The notes under the pieces: generated by a model
The model's database searches: none
What the model was told of the DNA's origin: nothing
What the model saw: only the letters and a program-made list of their open reading frames with translations
Translations under genes and position numbers: made by a program
Part shown: piece by piece, positions 1-9,300 of the stretch
Position numbering within the stretch: the first letter of the stretch is position 1
Layout: the number at the start of each line of letters is the position of its first letter
Assembly: GCA_964606415.1 (NCBI GenBank)
Contig: CAZSGN010000004.1
Location: 1 to 25,961, forward strand
DNA: 25,961 nt
Direction of reading: 5' to 3'
Source of the DNA: CAZSGN01 sp964606415
GTDB taxonomy: Bacteria; Bacteroidota; Bacteroidia; Bacteroidales; JBBRXJ01

Positions 1-1738
1 CAGCCGGTTGTGAAGTAATGGATACATTCTCCTGTACGGTGAGCGTGGCAGCATCACTGGTGATGGTGTTACAGGCTCCTGTAATTTCAACGGTATAATC
101 TGCTTCATCCGCGGGTGCAATATTATTGATGCTTAATGTATCGTCAGTTTCACCCGCCATGTCAGAGCCATTTTTTTTCCATTGATATGTTAATGGACCA
201 GTACCATTGGCATCTGCCGTAAAAATGATGTTGGCACCTTCACATTCAGTAACATTTACAGGTTGTGAGGTGATGGTTACATTTTCTTCGACAGTAAGAC
301 TTGCAGCATCGCTGATTGTTGTATCGCTACATTTATTGGCAACAAGACATCGGTAATTATCTTCATCAGCGAGCGAGACATTGTTGATAATAAGATTATT
401 GGTGTCAGATCCACTGATATCTCCTCCGTCACTCAGGTTATCCCAGGAGCCGCCATTTTCTTTTTGCCATTGATAGGAGAAAGGGGCGCCATTTTCAACA
501 GTTATTGAGAAAGAAGCATTGTTTCCTTCGCATCTGGTTATTGATGAAGGCTGGCTTGTGATAGTCAGGGCCGGGACGATGGATATGGCCGCTGTGTCTG
601 AATTAACGGGGTTTTCTTGTGTGCAGCGTTCACTTGAGGTGAGTTCACACCATACTTCATCTCCGTCATTCAGGGAATTATTCGTGTAAGTATCGGAATT
701 ACTTCCTACATCAGTATTATTTAATTTCCATTGATAAGTGGGTGAGCTTCCTTCATTGGTTGATGTGATAGAGAATTCGACATTGCTGCCTGAACAAATA
801 TTGGTTCCCGGATCTGTACTTAAACTGGCTGTTACTTCCAGGTTGGGATCTTCATCTACAGTTACGTCGCTCCCATATTGCTGGGTGCATCCATTGGCAT
901 CAATGACCCATGGACGGTATGTGTCGCCCGGCAGGTTATTGGTTTCCAGGTCAGGGTCAACGATAGAATCGGGCCCTGTTGTTGAGGCTGCTGCGGAGCC
1001 AAGTGGCGCTGTTCCTCCTGATGCTGTAATAGTAATGTATCCATTTGCTTCACCTTCGCAGGCATTTGTGGGGACTGCATCTGAAATAGTTATTTCGTCC
1101 GGAATGCTATCTGCAATCCATGGATTTGGATTTAGAAAAATAAAGTCAATGGTTGCATTTTTAGAACCACATCCCTGGTCTTGTGTCACAGTGACAACAT
1201 AGCTGTTTTGACTCATTCCTGTTGCCGTTTGTGTGCTTTGTCCGTCACTCCATGTATATGAGTATGGTGTTGTTCCTCCACTGGCATGGGCTGTTAATTT
1301 GGCGTCAGAAGAATTAAAACAGGAAAGCGCTTTGGATACCCGGATGGAATCAAAGATGAATTCGGATGGCCCAATGGTTATGTTGCCTTCCCCTTTAACA
1401 CCTCCAGCATCGTCCTGCACAAGAACATAATAATTATCATGAGATCCCAGGGAGTCAAATTGGGCTGTATCTGCATTATGAGAGATGGATTTGATTAGCT
1501 CTCCTGTGCCGCCTAATAAAGGAGGAGTGTCATCATATAATCTATATGTATAGGGCTGCACCCCCAATTCTGTCAGTTCTACGTCAATCAATCCCAGGCT
1601 ATCCGAATAGCAAATGTTATCTGTTTTGTTGACTGAAAAGTTCAATGCTTTTGCATTGAATGACCAAAAAAAGGAAATGGCCATAAAAAAGACTATAGTG
1701 GCGGATTGTTTTGTAGTATTTCGGAACATGCTGTACAT
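1..1738 (-). CDS. Large secreted SprB-/Ig-repeat surface protein, 3' end outside window
   Basis: An uninterrupted reading frame enters the window at its left edge and starts at ATG 1738 (a second in-frame ATG lies at 1729), giving 579 visible residues with no stop. The first 30 or so residues look like a signal peptide with a hydrophobic core (VFFMAISFF). Residues about 132-293 resemble two SprB-type repeats, with SGGTxPYxYxW-like and GxYxVxVTDxxGC-like phrases. From about residue 296 come Ig-like units with a central YQW and paired cysteines; TITSQP recurs at about 392 and 488 and begins again at 573. Such arrays are typical of very large bacteroidete adhesins and gliding-type proteins exported by the type IX system; the C-terminal sorting domain would lie beyond the edge. 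The gene starts 12 bp after the stop of the small secreted protein upstream, so the two probably share a transcript. Ligand and exact role are unknown. Confidence 0.85.
   Translation of the reverse strand, partial: MYSMFRNTTKQSATIVFFMAISFFWSFNAKALNFSVNKTDNICYSDSLGLIDVELTELGVQPYTYRLYDDTPPLLGGTGELIKSISHNADTAQFDSLGSHDNYYVLVQDDAGGVKGEGNITIGPSEFIFDSIRVSKALSCFNSSDAKLTAHASGGTTPYSYTWSDGQSTQTATGMSQNSYVVTVTQDQGCGSKNATIDFIFLNPNPWIADSIPDEITISDAVPTNACEGEANGYITITASGGTAPLGSAAASTTGPDSIVDPDLETNNLPGDTYRPWVIDANGCTQQYGSDVTVDEDPNLEVTASLSTDPGTNICSGSNVEFSITSTNEGSSPTYQWKLNNTDVGSNSDTYTNNSLNDGDEVWCELTSSERCTQENPVNSDTAAISIVPALTITSQPSSITRCEGNNASFSITVENGAPFSYQWQKENGGSWDNLSDGGDISGSDTNNLIINNVSLADEDNYRCLVANKCSDTTISDAASLTVEENVTITSQPVNVTECEGANIIFTADANGTGPLTYQWKKNGSDMAGETDDTLSINNIAPADEADYTVEITGACNTITSDAATLTVQENVSITSQPA
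32..853 (-). repeat. Tandem Ig-like domain units inside the surface protein
   Basis: Three consecutive units of about 85-97 codons (roughly 578-853, 287-577 and 32-286) share the pattern E/T-C-x-G-x-N-x-x-F ... YQW ... D-x-x-Y-x-C/V. A fourth begins at 31 and runs off the edge. The last two are also visibly similar as DNA. This is protein-domain repetition in frame, not a non-coding array. Confidence 0.7.
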
Positions 1739-1750
1739 TTTTGCTGTAAA

Positions 1751-2071
1751 CTATTTGATCTCGACAAGAATGAATTTGGACTCATTTTTGTTTTTTACAC
1801 CTATGTGGTATTCTCCCGGTTTGAGATTTTTAAAAACCATAGTCTGTTGTTCTATGTCTTCTTTTTGCCTTAGCAGTTCACCATCAGCAGTGATTCTTCC
1901 TTTGTACAGATAAAAAGTGCTGGGACCTTTTGCTCCTTTGGTTATTACTACTTTGATATTGGTTTGATCATGTTGGTTTTCTATTTCTGCCTGAATGTCA
2001 AGTTCCCCTGGAAACCCTTTGGCCAGCCCTATAACAAGTAATAATATACTGAAGAATAGTTTTTTCTTCAT
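1751..2071 (-). CDS. Small secreted or periplasmic protein of unknown function
   Basis: This 106-residue protein begins with a clear signal peptide (MKKKLFFSILLLVIGLAKG, probable cleavage around residues 19-21). The mature part of about 85 residues looks like one beta-sandwich domain. It ends in a phrase of the type FKNLKPGEYHIGV, reminiscent of the closing strands of SprB-like or carboxypeptidase-regulatory-like domains. It is the first gene of a probable two-gene unit with the large repeat protein 12 bp downstream, and a promoter match lies 25-55 bp upstream. I do not recognise the family. An accessory to, or small relative of, the repeat protein is an inference from position and fold character only. 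Confidence 0.75.
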   Translation of the reverse strand: MKKKLFFSILLLVIGLAKGFPGELDIQAEIENQHDQTNIKVVITKGAKGPSTFYLYKGRITADGELLRQKEDIEQQTMVFKNLKPGEYHIGVKNKNESKFILVEIK

Positions 2072-2414
2072 AGTTTTAAATTTTAAGGTAACTTACAATA
2101 ATACGAAAAAAAGCTGAACGATCCAATTTTGTTACGCTTTTTAAGCAAATAATTTACATAAATATAATAAATAATCATTAGTGTCCGGTTAAAATATTAG
2201 ATTGCTTCATTATGTTCACAATAACATGACTTTGTAGCGTAAAACCCTTATGAACAGGATTATTGCGCGCAAAGCGAAGCAATCTTTTTTTTGGAAATAA
2301 GTTTCTCCGGACAATAGTGATAAAGAATAATTATTAATGATGTTAACCTTCTTTTATTATTATTACACCAATTAGATGTTGGTAACCTTAAAAAATTACA
2401 AAAAAAATAATAGA
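2072..2414. other. 343-bp AT-rich intergenic region
   Basis: This gap holds the promoter match above and the 3' flank of the permease gene. I see no convincing gene: the frame that could extend from 2463 to 2260 overlaps the permease C-terminus and has low-complexity composition. Two related copies of GATGTT(GG)TAACCTT lie at 2339-2350 and 2375-2389. No terminator-like hairpin with a T-run was found. Confidence 0.5.
2096..2126 (-). promoter_or_regulatory. Putative Bacteroidota promoter for the small secreted protein operon
   Basis: Read on the minus strand, TTG (2126-2124) is followed after 20 bp by TATTATTG (2103-2096), one mismatch from the TAnnTTTG -7 element known in Bacteroidota. It lies 25 bp before the ATG at 2071. 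Pattern match only. Confidence 0.45.
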
Positions 2415-3629
2415 TTATTGTTGGGATATATGTTTTTTGGTGATATAGTGCACGGGATACCATGCTGCAATAAAGCCAATAAGTGAAACGGTGAGGAAAA
2501 TCACCCCAAAATCTGATAATTTCATTTCTACCGGGTAAGCCGAAACAACAAAGGAATTGGCTCCCTGTAATTTAATAAGTTCAAAGGTTTCTTGCATCCA
2601 GGCTGTCAGAAAGCCAAGTACGAGCCCTATGATTGCTCCTGAAAGAGTGATCATCCATCCTTCAAGCAGGAAAATTTGCCTGATTAATTTTAAATTGGCG
2701 CCCATACTTTGCAGGGTATACATGTCTTTCTTTTTTTCGATGATCAACATTGTTAATGACCCAATAATATTGAATGAAGCAATGATCAGGATAAAAGTTA
2801 GAATGAAAAAAATAGCCCATTTTTCAGAACGCATGACTTTGTAGAAAAAAGCTTTTTGCTCAAAACGGTTTTTGATAATGAAATCATCTCCCAGGCTCTT
2901 TTTTAGATCTTTCTGGGTGGTTTTGACTTTATCTTTATCTTTGACTTCTACTTCTAATCCGGTTACTTCATTTTGCATTCCCAATAATTCACGGGAAAAA
3001 TCAAGGGGGACAAGTACATATTTGCTGTCGATCTCTTTCTCAATGGAGAAAACCCCGGAAGGAAAAATATCTTTGCGTTTAAATGCCCGGGTTGGATTAG
3101 ATACGTTCTCACGTGGAACGTATATGAATAGTGGACTTGCAAAATTCAGGCCAATGGAGAGATAATATTGCACCCCTAATCCGACCACAGCATAATTTCT
3201 TTTGTGGTCATCTTTTAGAATGAAATCTCCTTCAATAATTACCGAGTCAATCCCTGTTAATTGTCCGTAATTACTTCCAACGCCTTTAATAGTGGCAATG
3301 TATTGCTGGTCTTCGTAGCGGAGCAAAGCATTTTCTTCTACAACCTCGGTATAGAGGGCAATGTTTTCGTGATCTTGCAGAACTTGTATTTCTGTACTGT
3401 CAGGGATAAAAGTTTTTCCTTCGGCTGCCGTGATTTCAATATCAGGGTCAAAAGCATTAAATAAAGATTCTACCAGTGATTCGAATCCATTGAACACTGA
3501 TAAAACAACAATGAGTGCCATAGTGCCCACTGCAACGCCAATAACAGATATCATTGAAATAATATTGATCACATTATGGGATTTCTTGGCAAACAAGTAT
3601 CGCCGGGCTATATAAAAGGCTGTTTTCAT
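2415..3629 (-). CDS. LolC/LolE-type (FtsX-like) ABC transporter permease
   Basis: A 404-residue inner-membrane protein with the topology of the LolC/LolE/MacB permease family. There is one transmembrane helix near residues 20-45, a periplasmic domain of about 220 residues, and three helices in the C-terminal third (about 270-297, 320-345 and 373-398). The N-terminal phrase FYIARRYLFAKKSHNVINII and the IIEKKKDMYTLQSMGA segment before the second helix are characteristic; the latter region couples to the ATPase in this family. By family it would help extract lipoproteins from the inner membrane, with a LolD-like ATPase encoded elsewhere. It begins 6 bp after rbfA and is cotranscribed with it, a pairing common in Bacteroidota. 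Assignment to LolC versus LolE, or to another FtsX-like exporter, cannot be made from sequence alone. Confidence 0.87.
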   Translation of the reverse strand: MKTAFYIARRYLFAKKSHNVINIISMISVIGVAVGTMALIVVLSVFNGFESLVESLFNAFDPDIEITAAEGKTFIPDSTEIQVLQDHENIALYTEVVEENALLRYEDQQYIATIKGVGSNYGQLTGIDSVIIEGDFILKDDHKRNYAVVGLGVQYYLSIGLNFASPLFIYVPRENVSNPTRAFKRKDIFPSGVFSIEKEIDSKYVLVPLDFSRELLGMQNEVTGLEVEVKDKDKVKTTQKDLKKSLGDDFIIKNRFEQKAFFYKVMRSEKWAIFFILTFILIIASFNIIGSLTMLIIEKKKDMYTLQSMGANLKLIRQIFLLEGWMITLSGAIIGLVLGFLTAWMQETFELIKLQGANSFVVSAYPVEMKLSDFGVIFLTVSLIGFIAAWYPVHYITKKHISQQ

Positions 3630-3635
3630 ATTTAT

Positions 3636-3974
3636 TTAGTCATTAATCAATCGTTCAATATTCTCTATATAATCAAGAGAATCGTCAATATGAAAATGGA
3701 GCTCAGGGATATCTTTTAACTGGTTCTTCATGCGGTTTCCAAGTATGAACCTGATTTGCTTATTGATCATGGCCAGTTGATCCAATACCGCCCGGCTCTT
3801 ATTTGAAGGAAATATGCTTAAATATATATGTGCGATCTTCAGGTCTCCGGAAATGCGCACAGTGGTTACTGTGATCATTGCATTTTTAGGCAGGTCAAGC
3901 GGTTCTTTTTGGAAGATGTTTCCTATTTCTTTTTGTATTAAACGACTTACTTTATTTTGTCTGGTTGAGAACAT
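3636..3974 (-). CDS. rbfA: Ribosome-binding factor A (RbfA)
   Basis: A 112-residue protein with the RbfA signature: an N-terminal helix with RQNKVSRLIQKEIGNIF, then VRISGDLKIAHIYLSIFP and a C-terminal PELHFHIDDSLDY segment. Length matches the family. RbfA binds the 30S subunit and helps mature the 5' end of 16S rRNA, which matters most in the cold. The start at 3974 gives a normal family N-terminus. It leads an operon with the Lol-type permease (6-bp gap), and a good promoter match lies about 20-50 bp upstream. Confidence 0.95.
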   Translation of the reverse strand: MFSTRQNKVSRLIQKEIGNIFQKEPLDLPKNAMITVTTVRISGDLKIAHIYLSIFPSNKSRAVLDQLAMINKQIRFILGNRMKNQLKDIPELHFHIDDSLDYIENIERLIND

Positions 3975-3992
3975 ATGTTTTTTTTATTTTGA

Positions 3993-4022
3993 CAAATTTA
4001 CAATTAAACCCTTAAATTACAA
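3993..4022 (-). promoter_or_regulatory. Putative Bacteroidota promoter for rbfA-permease operon
   Basis: On the minus strand, TTG (4022-4020) is separated by 19 bp from TAAATTTG (4000-3993), an exact match to TAnnTTTG. It lies 19 bp before the rbfA ATG, so the 5' leader would be short. Confidence 0.55.
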
Positions 4023-4116
4023 TTTTTGCCGGTATGGGATCTACATTTATCTTCTTTTTTATTTTATAAGTACTAAAGTTTCGCAGTAAATTAATTAAGA
4101 TGGAATTTTATATTAA

Positions 4117-4225
4117 TAATGACAAATAGCACAAATGCAAAAAACGAATGATTTTTTATTAATTTCACAGCGAAAAAATATAGGGTAGTTAGATTATTAC
4201 CTATATTAAATATCATTTGTCATTA
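4117..4225 (+). promoter_or_regulatory. Nested inverted repeats in the trpS upstream region
   Basis: An 11-bp perfect inverted repeat (TAATGACAAAT at 4117-4127, ATTTGTCATTA at 4215-4225) encloses a second perfect inverted repeat, AATATAGG at 4177-4184 and CCTATATT at 4200-4207, with a 15-nt loop. The inner stem can lengthen by two pairs if G4185 is bulged. The 3' outer arm ends 21 bp before the trpS ATG. It may be an operator or an RNA leader structure; I cannot tell which because no clear trpS promoter was found. It is not a T-box by any motif I can see. Confidence 0.4.
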
Positions 4226-4246
4226 AGTTAATTTTTATATAGAATC

Positions 4247-5236
4247 ATGGATACAGTTTTAAGTGGTATTAGGTCAACAGGGCATTTGCATTTAGGAAAT
4301 TATTTCGGGGCTGTGAAGAATTTTGTCAGGATGCAGCATGAAAGTAATTGTTATTTTTTTGTGGCGGATTATCATACATTAACGACTCATCCTAAACCTG
4401 GTGATTTTCATCAAAATAAAGCGTATGTGCTTGCAGAATATCTTGCCTGCGGGCTTGATCCTGACATTGCTACAATATATATACAGAGTGATGTGCCGGA
4501 AGTGGCCGAGCTTTATCTTTTAATGAATATGAATGCATATGTCGGCGAGTTGGAGCGGACCACAACTTTTAAGGAGAAGGTGCGGAGCCAGCCTGAAAAT
4601 GTGAATGCAGGTTTGTTGACTTATACGGTATTGATGGCTTCTGATATTTTATTGCATCGATCTACTAAGGTGCCGGTAGGAAAGGATCAGGAGCAGAATC
4701 TGGAAATGACAAGACGGTTTGCCCGCCGTTTTAATAATATGTATGGTGTCGATTATTTCCCCGAGCCTTCTGCTTATAATTTTGGTGACCAGTTGGTTAA
4801 AATTCCTGGCTTGGATGGGACTGGAAAAATGGGCAAATCTGACGGTAATGGCATCTATCTTGCTGATGAACCTGGTGTGATACGGAAAAAAGTGATGCGG
4901 GCAGTGACAGATGCAGGCCCACAACAGATGAATGCGCCGATGAGTGAGCCTGTGGCAAATCTTTTTACTCTTATGGAAGTGGTCTCATCTCCTGATGTCA
5001 TTCAGTTTTTTAAGGAACAACATGACCAGTGTAAAATCCGTTACGGAGACCTAAAAAAACAGTTGGCCGAAGATATTGTTGCTTTTACAGAACCTTTTAG
5101 AGAAAAAATTAAAGCAATACTGAATGATGACCATTATTTGCAAAAAGTGGTGCGCCAGGGTGCTGATAAAGCCCGCGTCAGCGCTGCTAAAACAGTTGAG
5201 GATGTAAGGGAGATTATGGGCTTTCGCCGGTTTTGA
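4247..5236 (+). CDS. trpS: Tryptophanyl-tRNA synthetase
   Basis: A 329-residue class Ic aminoacyl-tRNA synthetase that charges tRNA-Trp with tryptophan using ATP. The HIGH-type motif is HLGN at residues 15-18, following LSGIRSTGHL. The KMSKS loop appears as KMGKS at 194-198 within GLDGTGKMGKSDGNG, a variant I regard as usual for this phylum. The GKDQEQNLEMTR stretch at 145-156 and the LMASDIL helix at 129-135 complete the tryptophan/ATP site. Length is normal. It is a single-gene unit: the preceding gene diverges and tsaD converges on it with a 48-bp gap. The ATG at 4247 gives the expected family start. Confidence 0.97.
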   Translation: MDTVLSGIRSTGHLHLGNYFGAVKNFVRMQHESNCYFFVADYHTLTTHPKPGDFHQNKAYVLAEYLACGLDPDIATIYIQSDVPEVAELYLLMNMNAYVGELERTTTFKEKVRSQPENVNAGLLTYTVLMASDILLHRSTKVPVGKDQEQNLEMTRRFARRFNNMYGVDYFPEPSAYNFGDQLVKIPGLDGTGKMGKSDGNGIYLADEPGVIRKKVMRAVTDAGPQQMNAPMSEPVANLFTLMEVVSSPDVIQFFKEQHDQCKIRYGDLKKQLAEDIVAFTEPFREKIKAILNDDHYLQKVVRQGADKARVSAAKTVEDVREIMGFRRF

Positions 5237-5284
5237 TTTTTTGAATTGGAATTGATGCAGATATATAATATGCTCTTTGATTAA

Positions 5285-6301
5285 TCATGTTTTTAGCCTT
5301 GCCATCGGCTCAATGTCATGCCCGGTAAATAAATTCCTTTTGTATTTATAATAGCCGGTTATTGCAATCATGGCAGCATTATCCGTGGTGTATTGAAAAG
5401 GAGGAATAAATAGTTGCCAGTTTTTCTGGATAGCAAGTGTTGTTAATGTTTCCCTGAGACCTTTGTTTGCACTGACTCCACCTGCGATAGCAATATTGTT
5501 GATGCCTGTTTCTTTTACGGCCTTCAAGAGTTTTTCGAGTAATATATCAATAATGGTTTTTTGCAGGGAGCTGCATAAGTCTTTTTGATTATTTTCGATA
5601 AAATGTTTGTCTTCTTTTAATTGGTCGCGGAGAAAATAGAGGAATGATGTTTTCAGTCCACTGTAACTTAAGTTAAGACCTTTGATTTTTGGTTTGGCAA
5701 ATGAGAAACGGTTGGGATTTCCGTCTTTTGCCAGTTTATCAATAACCGGGCCTCCGGGATATGGCAATCCCATAATTTTAGCACATTTGTCAAATGCCTC
5801 ACCAGCAGCATCATCTATTGTTTGGCCAATGATCTCCATGTCAAGGTAATCCTTAACGACAAGCAACTGGGTATGCCCTCCTGATACCAAAAGACATAAA
5901 AAAGGAAATGTGGGGGATGTTTGTTGTTCTTTATCTTTGATAAAATGAGCCAGTACATGAGCCTGTAAATGGTTGACCTCAATAAGGGGAATGTCAAGCG
6001 ATAGTGCAAATCCCTTGGCAAAAGAGGATCCTACCAGGAGCGATCCCAGTAGGCCGGGTCCCCGGGTGAAAGCAATGGCATCAATGTCTTCTTTTCTGAG
6101 TCCCGCTTCTTTTAAGGCATAATCAATTACCGGAACAATATTCTTTTGGTGAGCACGGGAGGCAAGTTCCGGAACAACTCCTCCATAGGCCTTATGCACC
6201 TCCTGATTGGCTATTTTGTTTGATAAGAGATATTCATCCCGGATTATGGATGCAGATGTGTCATCGCAAGATGATTCGATGCCTAAAATTGTTGTGCTCA
6301 T
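5285..6301 (-). CDS. tsaD: tRNA N6-adenosine threonylcarbamoyltransferase (TsaD)
   Basis: A 338-residue Kae1/TsaD family enzyme that transfers the threonylcarbamoyl group to A37 of ANN-decoding tRNAs, giving t6A, in complex with TsaB and TsaE. Metal ligands H111 and H115 sit in NHLQAHVLAH, and D307 lies in TTDNAAMIA. Nucleotide-binding segments include LGIESSCDDTS at the start, LLVSGGHTQL at 138-147 and AIAGGVSANKGLR at 271-283. Length and motif spacing match the E. coli enzyme. It diverges from tamB across a 73-bp gap, an arrangement I have seen commonly in Bacteroidota. No missing catalytic residue was noted. Confidence 0.97.
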   Translation of the reverse strand: MSTTILGIESSCDDTSASIIRDEYLLSNKIANQEVHKAYGGVVPELASRAHQKNIVPVIDYALKEAGLRKEDIDAIAFTRGPGLLGSLLVGSSFAKGFALSLDIPLIEVNHLQAHVLAHFIKDKEQQTSPTFPFLCLLVSGGHTQLLVVKDYLDMEIIGQTIDDAAGEAFDKCAKIMGLPYPGGPVIDKLAKDGNPNRFSFAKPKIKGLNLSYSGLKTSFLYFLRDQLKEDKHFIENNQKDLCSSLQKTIIDILLEKLLKAVKETGINNIAIAGGVSANKGLRETLTTLAIQKNWQLFIPPFQYTTDNAAMIAITGYYKYKRNLFTGHDIEPMARLKT

Positions 6302-6374
6302 TGTATTGATTTCTAATGTATAGGTAAAACTTTTTTACTTTCTTTGCGTTTAAGAAATAGAATTAGCAATTTAA

Positions 6375-9300
6375 ATGAATGACAAAGCTATAAAAAAGTG
6401 GGCTAAAATAGTAGGGATTTTTTTGGCTTCCATTCTTTTCCTGGTTTTTTTTGTCGGGGTGATTGTTTCAAACAGTAGCGTGGTGCAAACCAAGATCTCT
6501 CATAAGATTACCAAATTTGTCGGAGAGGAACTTGGAACCAAAATACAGTTTGAATCAGTGGATTTCACGTTTATTAATCGGCTGGTTTTCAATCACGTTC
6601 TTCTTGAAGATCAGCAAGGGGATACTTTAATCTATAGTAAAAAAGTTCAATTGGGATTATTGAATTTACCAAAGGATAAACATTTAAAGTTTGGTAAAGT
6701 ATACCTGGATGGGTTTGAGATGCATTTGAAGCAGAAACCTGACGGGGATATGAATATTCAGTTTCTTGTCGATGCTTTGGAAAGAAAAGACACGTCTTCT
6801 GTTCCAATGCTTTTAACTTTTAATGAAATTGAAATGGAGGATGGTTGTTTTCGTTTGCAAACCCATCATAAAAGTGATACGGTAGTCCCGGGAATCGATT
6901 TCGCTAATTTGTCTGTTAATGATATTGATGCCATTGTCAGGGATTTAAAAAAATCTCGTAAAGGGGTGACATCTATGGACGTTAAAAGTTTGTCCTTTAA
7001 AGAGGAATCCGGTTTTTCACTGGATCATCTTAAGTCTTATTTTATTATTGCACCAACAAAATTATATTTTCTTGATATGGCGCTTCAGACAGAAGAAACG
7101 TACCTGCAGGCTCCTGGCTTGAATTTTTCTTTTGATGATTTTGATAAATGGAAAAATCCTTCCGTTTATGAAAATGTGCAGATGGATCTACAGTTTAGCC
7201 CTTCGCAGGTATCAACAAAAGATTTAAGCTTTTTTATCCCCCAACTTATTGATTATAATCAGTTCTTTGAGATTTCCGGTGATTTTCAGGGAACTATTCA
7301 AAATATGGATGTTGAAGATTTATCGCTTCGTTTTGGGGAACACACCAGCCTATTAAGTGATTTTTCAGTAAAAGGTTTGCCTGATATTGAGGAAACCTTT
7401 GTTTTCAACGAGGTGAAAAAATTATCTACATCGGCTGATGACCTTCGTGCGCTGAATTTGTCATTTTTTAGTTCTGAATCTATTCAAATTCCTGAAATAT
7501 TGGATAATATGGGTGTTATTCGTTATCAGGGAAATTTTACTGGTTTTACAGATGATTTTGTGGCTTATGGTACTTTGAGTACTGCTGCCGGTATAATTAA
7601 TACAGATCTGTCTGTTAAGCCGGATACACTTAATCGTTTAGATTTACAAGGAAAAATCGCGGCCTGGAAGCTTGATTTGGGAAAAGTGCTTGATAATGAG
7701 CTTATGGGATTGATGGATTTGGCGATTACTGTTAATGCTTCTTTTAAAGGAGATGGAGAGTTTAATTCTATTATAGCTGGTGATATGGAGGCGATTGAAA
7801 TTAATGATTATACCTACAATAATGTCCATGTTGATGGACAGGTGAGCCATGAACAATTTACCGGCAGGCTTCTTGTACAGGATGAATATTTTGATCTGAA
7901 TTTTAAAGGAGATGTTGATTATCGTGATAAAATTCCTGAATTTGATTTTGTTGCAGATATTAATAAGGCAAACCTTTATCGGATGAATATTGATAAAACT
8001 GATTCTGCAGGGAATGTTTCGGGCGAAGTTACAGCCCATTTTTCTAATCCGGATAGTGCTGCTTTCGAAGGACACGTTTGGTTGAATAAATTATTGTTTA
8101 CAAGGGGCGAAGAATCACTCCGACTTGATGATATTGACTGGGAAATGAGGCAGAATAATGATACTGCCTCCATGATCTTAAATTCTTCTTATGTAAATGG
8201 CCAGATTTTTGCTCGCTATAACAAACAGCAAGCTTTTTCTTCCGGTTTTCGACATACTTTGAACCGTTATTTACCATCACTTGTTGTTAGTGAAAATGAG
8301 CAGGAATATGAAGATGTAATGCTTAGTGCATCAATCAATATTACTGATGTTCATGATATATGTGCTTATTTTTTTCCTGATTATATGATTGAAGATGAAG
8401 TTCAAATTAATACTTTTTATATGTCCCGAAATGATTCGTTATCCATTAATGTGGAGTCTGATTATATTAATATGGTGGGGTATGATTTTGAAGGTGTTGA
8501 TTATCAATTAACTTCGGGTGATGAACGCTTAAATTCCGTATTGAGGATTCATGAAATAGGATTATCCGAACACTTGCCACTGAAAAATTTTAAATTTGAA
8601 TCTTTGGTTGAAAAGGATTCTTTGGATATCTCATTAAGTTGGTTTGATTATGATTCGGTGGATATTGCCGGGGATTTGGTTGCTTCGGCTCTTTTATCAA
8701 GAAATAATCCGGATAGCATTATGCAGCTGGACATGCATTTGAAGCCTTCAACCATTGTTTATAAAGAGACATTATGGAATTTCCACCCTGCTGACATTCA
8801 TTTGGATTCTAATCATATTCTTTTTAAGGACTTTTATGTTGAGCATGATAATCAGTATTTAAGTATTAACGGGAAAGTATCTGATAACCCACGGGATGTT
8901 CTTAAGATTGGATTAAATCATTTTAGTCTTGCCAATATTAATCTTTTTACGCCTAAAGGAACTTTGAAGTTAAACGGCAATGTCAGTGGGGAATCTGAAT
9001 TGTCAGGTATTTTTGCTAAGCCTGTTTTTATTGCTGATATGGAAATTGATACTTTGGTTATTAATGAAGAGGAACTTGGATATACCGAGATTTTTTCTGC
9101 CTGGAGATCAGATAAACAGTCTTTAGATTTTAATGTGAATTCACATAGGGGGGATTTGAATACCCTTGAATTAGACGGGTTTTATAAGCCTGAACAGAAT
9201 GTTATTGATACCGATATTGAATTGAATAAGTTTCGCTTAGATCTGTTTAATCGATATTTGGAAAACATTTTTTCTGATATCAGGGGAATTGCCAGTGGAA

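Noticed and set aside
1..577. Regular repeats that could suggest a non-coding tandem array or CRISPR
   Set aside because: The period is about 255-290 bp, in frame, and encodes Ig-like domains; there are no short identical repeats with unique spacers.
738..1430. Plus-strand open frames opposite the repeat surface protein
   Set aside because: The minus frame here continues coherent SprB- and Ig-like domains without a stop; the plus frames have no domain character.
2260..2463. Minus-strand 67-codon open frame in the gap after the permease gene
   Set aside because: It overlaps the permease C-terminus, has AT-driven low-complexity composition and resembles no family.
4826..4840. KMGKS in place of KMSKS in TrpS
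   Set aside because: This variant with the GTGKMGKS context is, to my knowledge, usual in bacteroidete TrpS and not a sign of inactivation.
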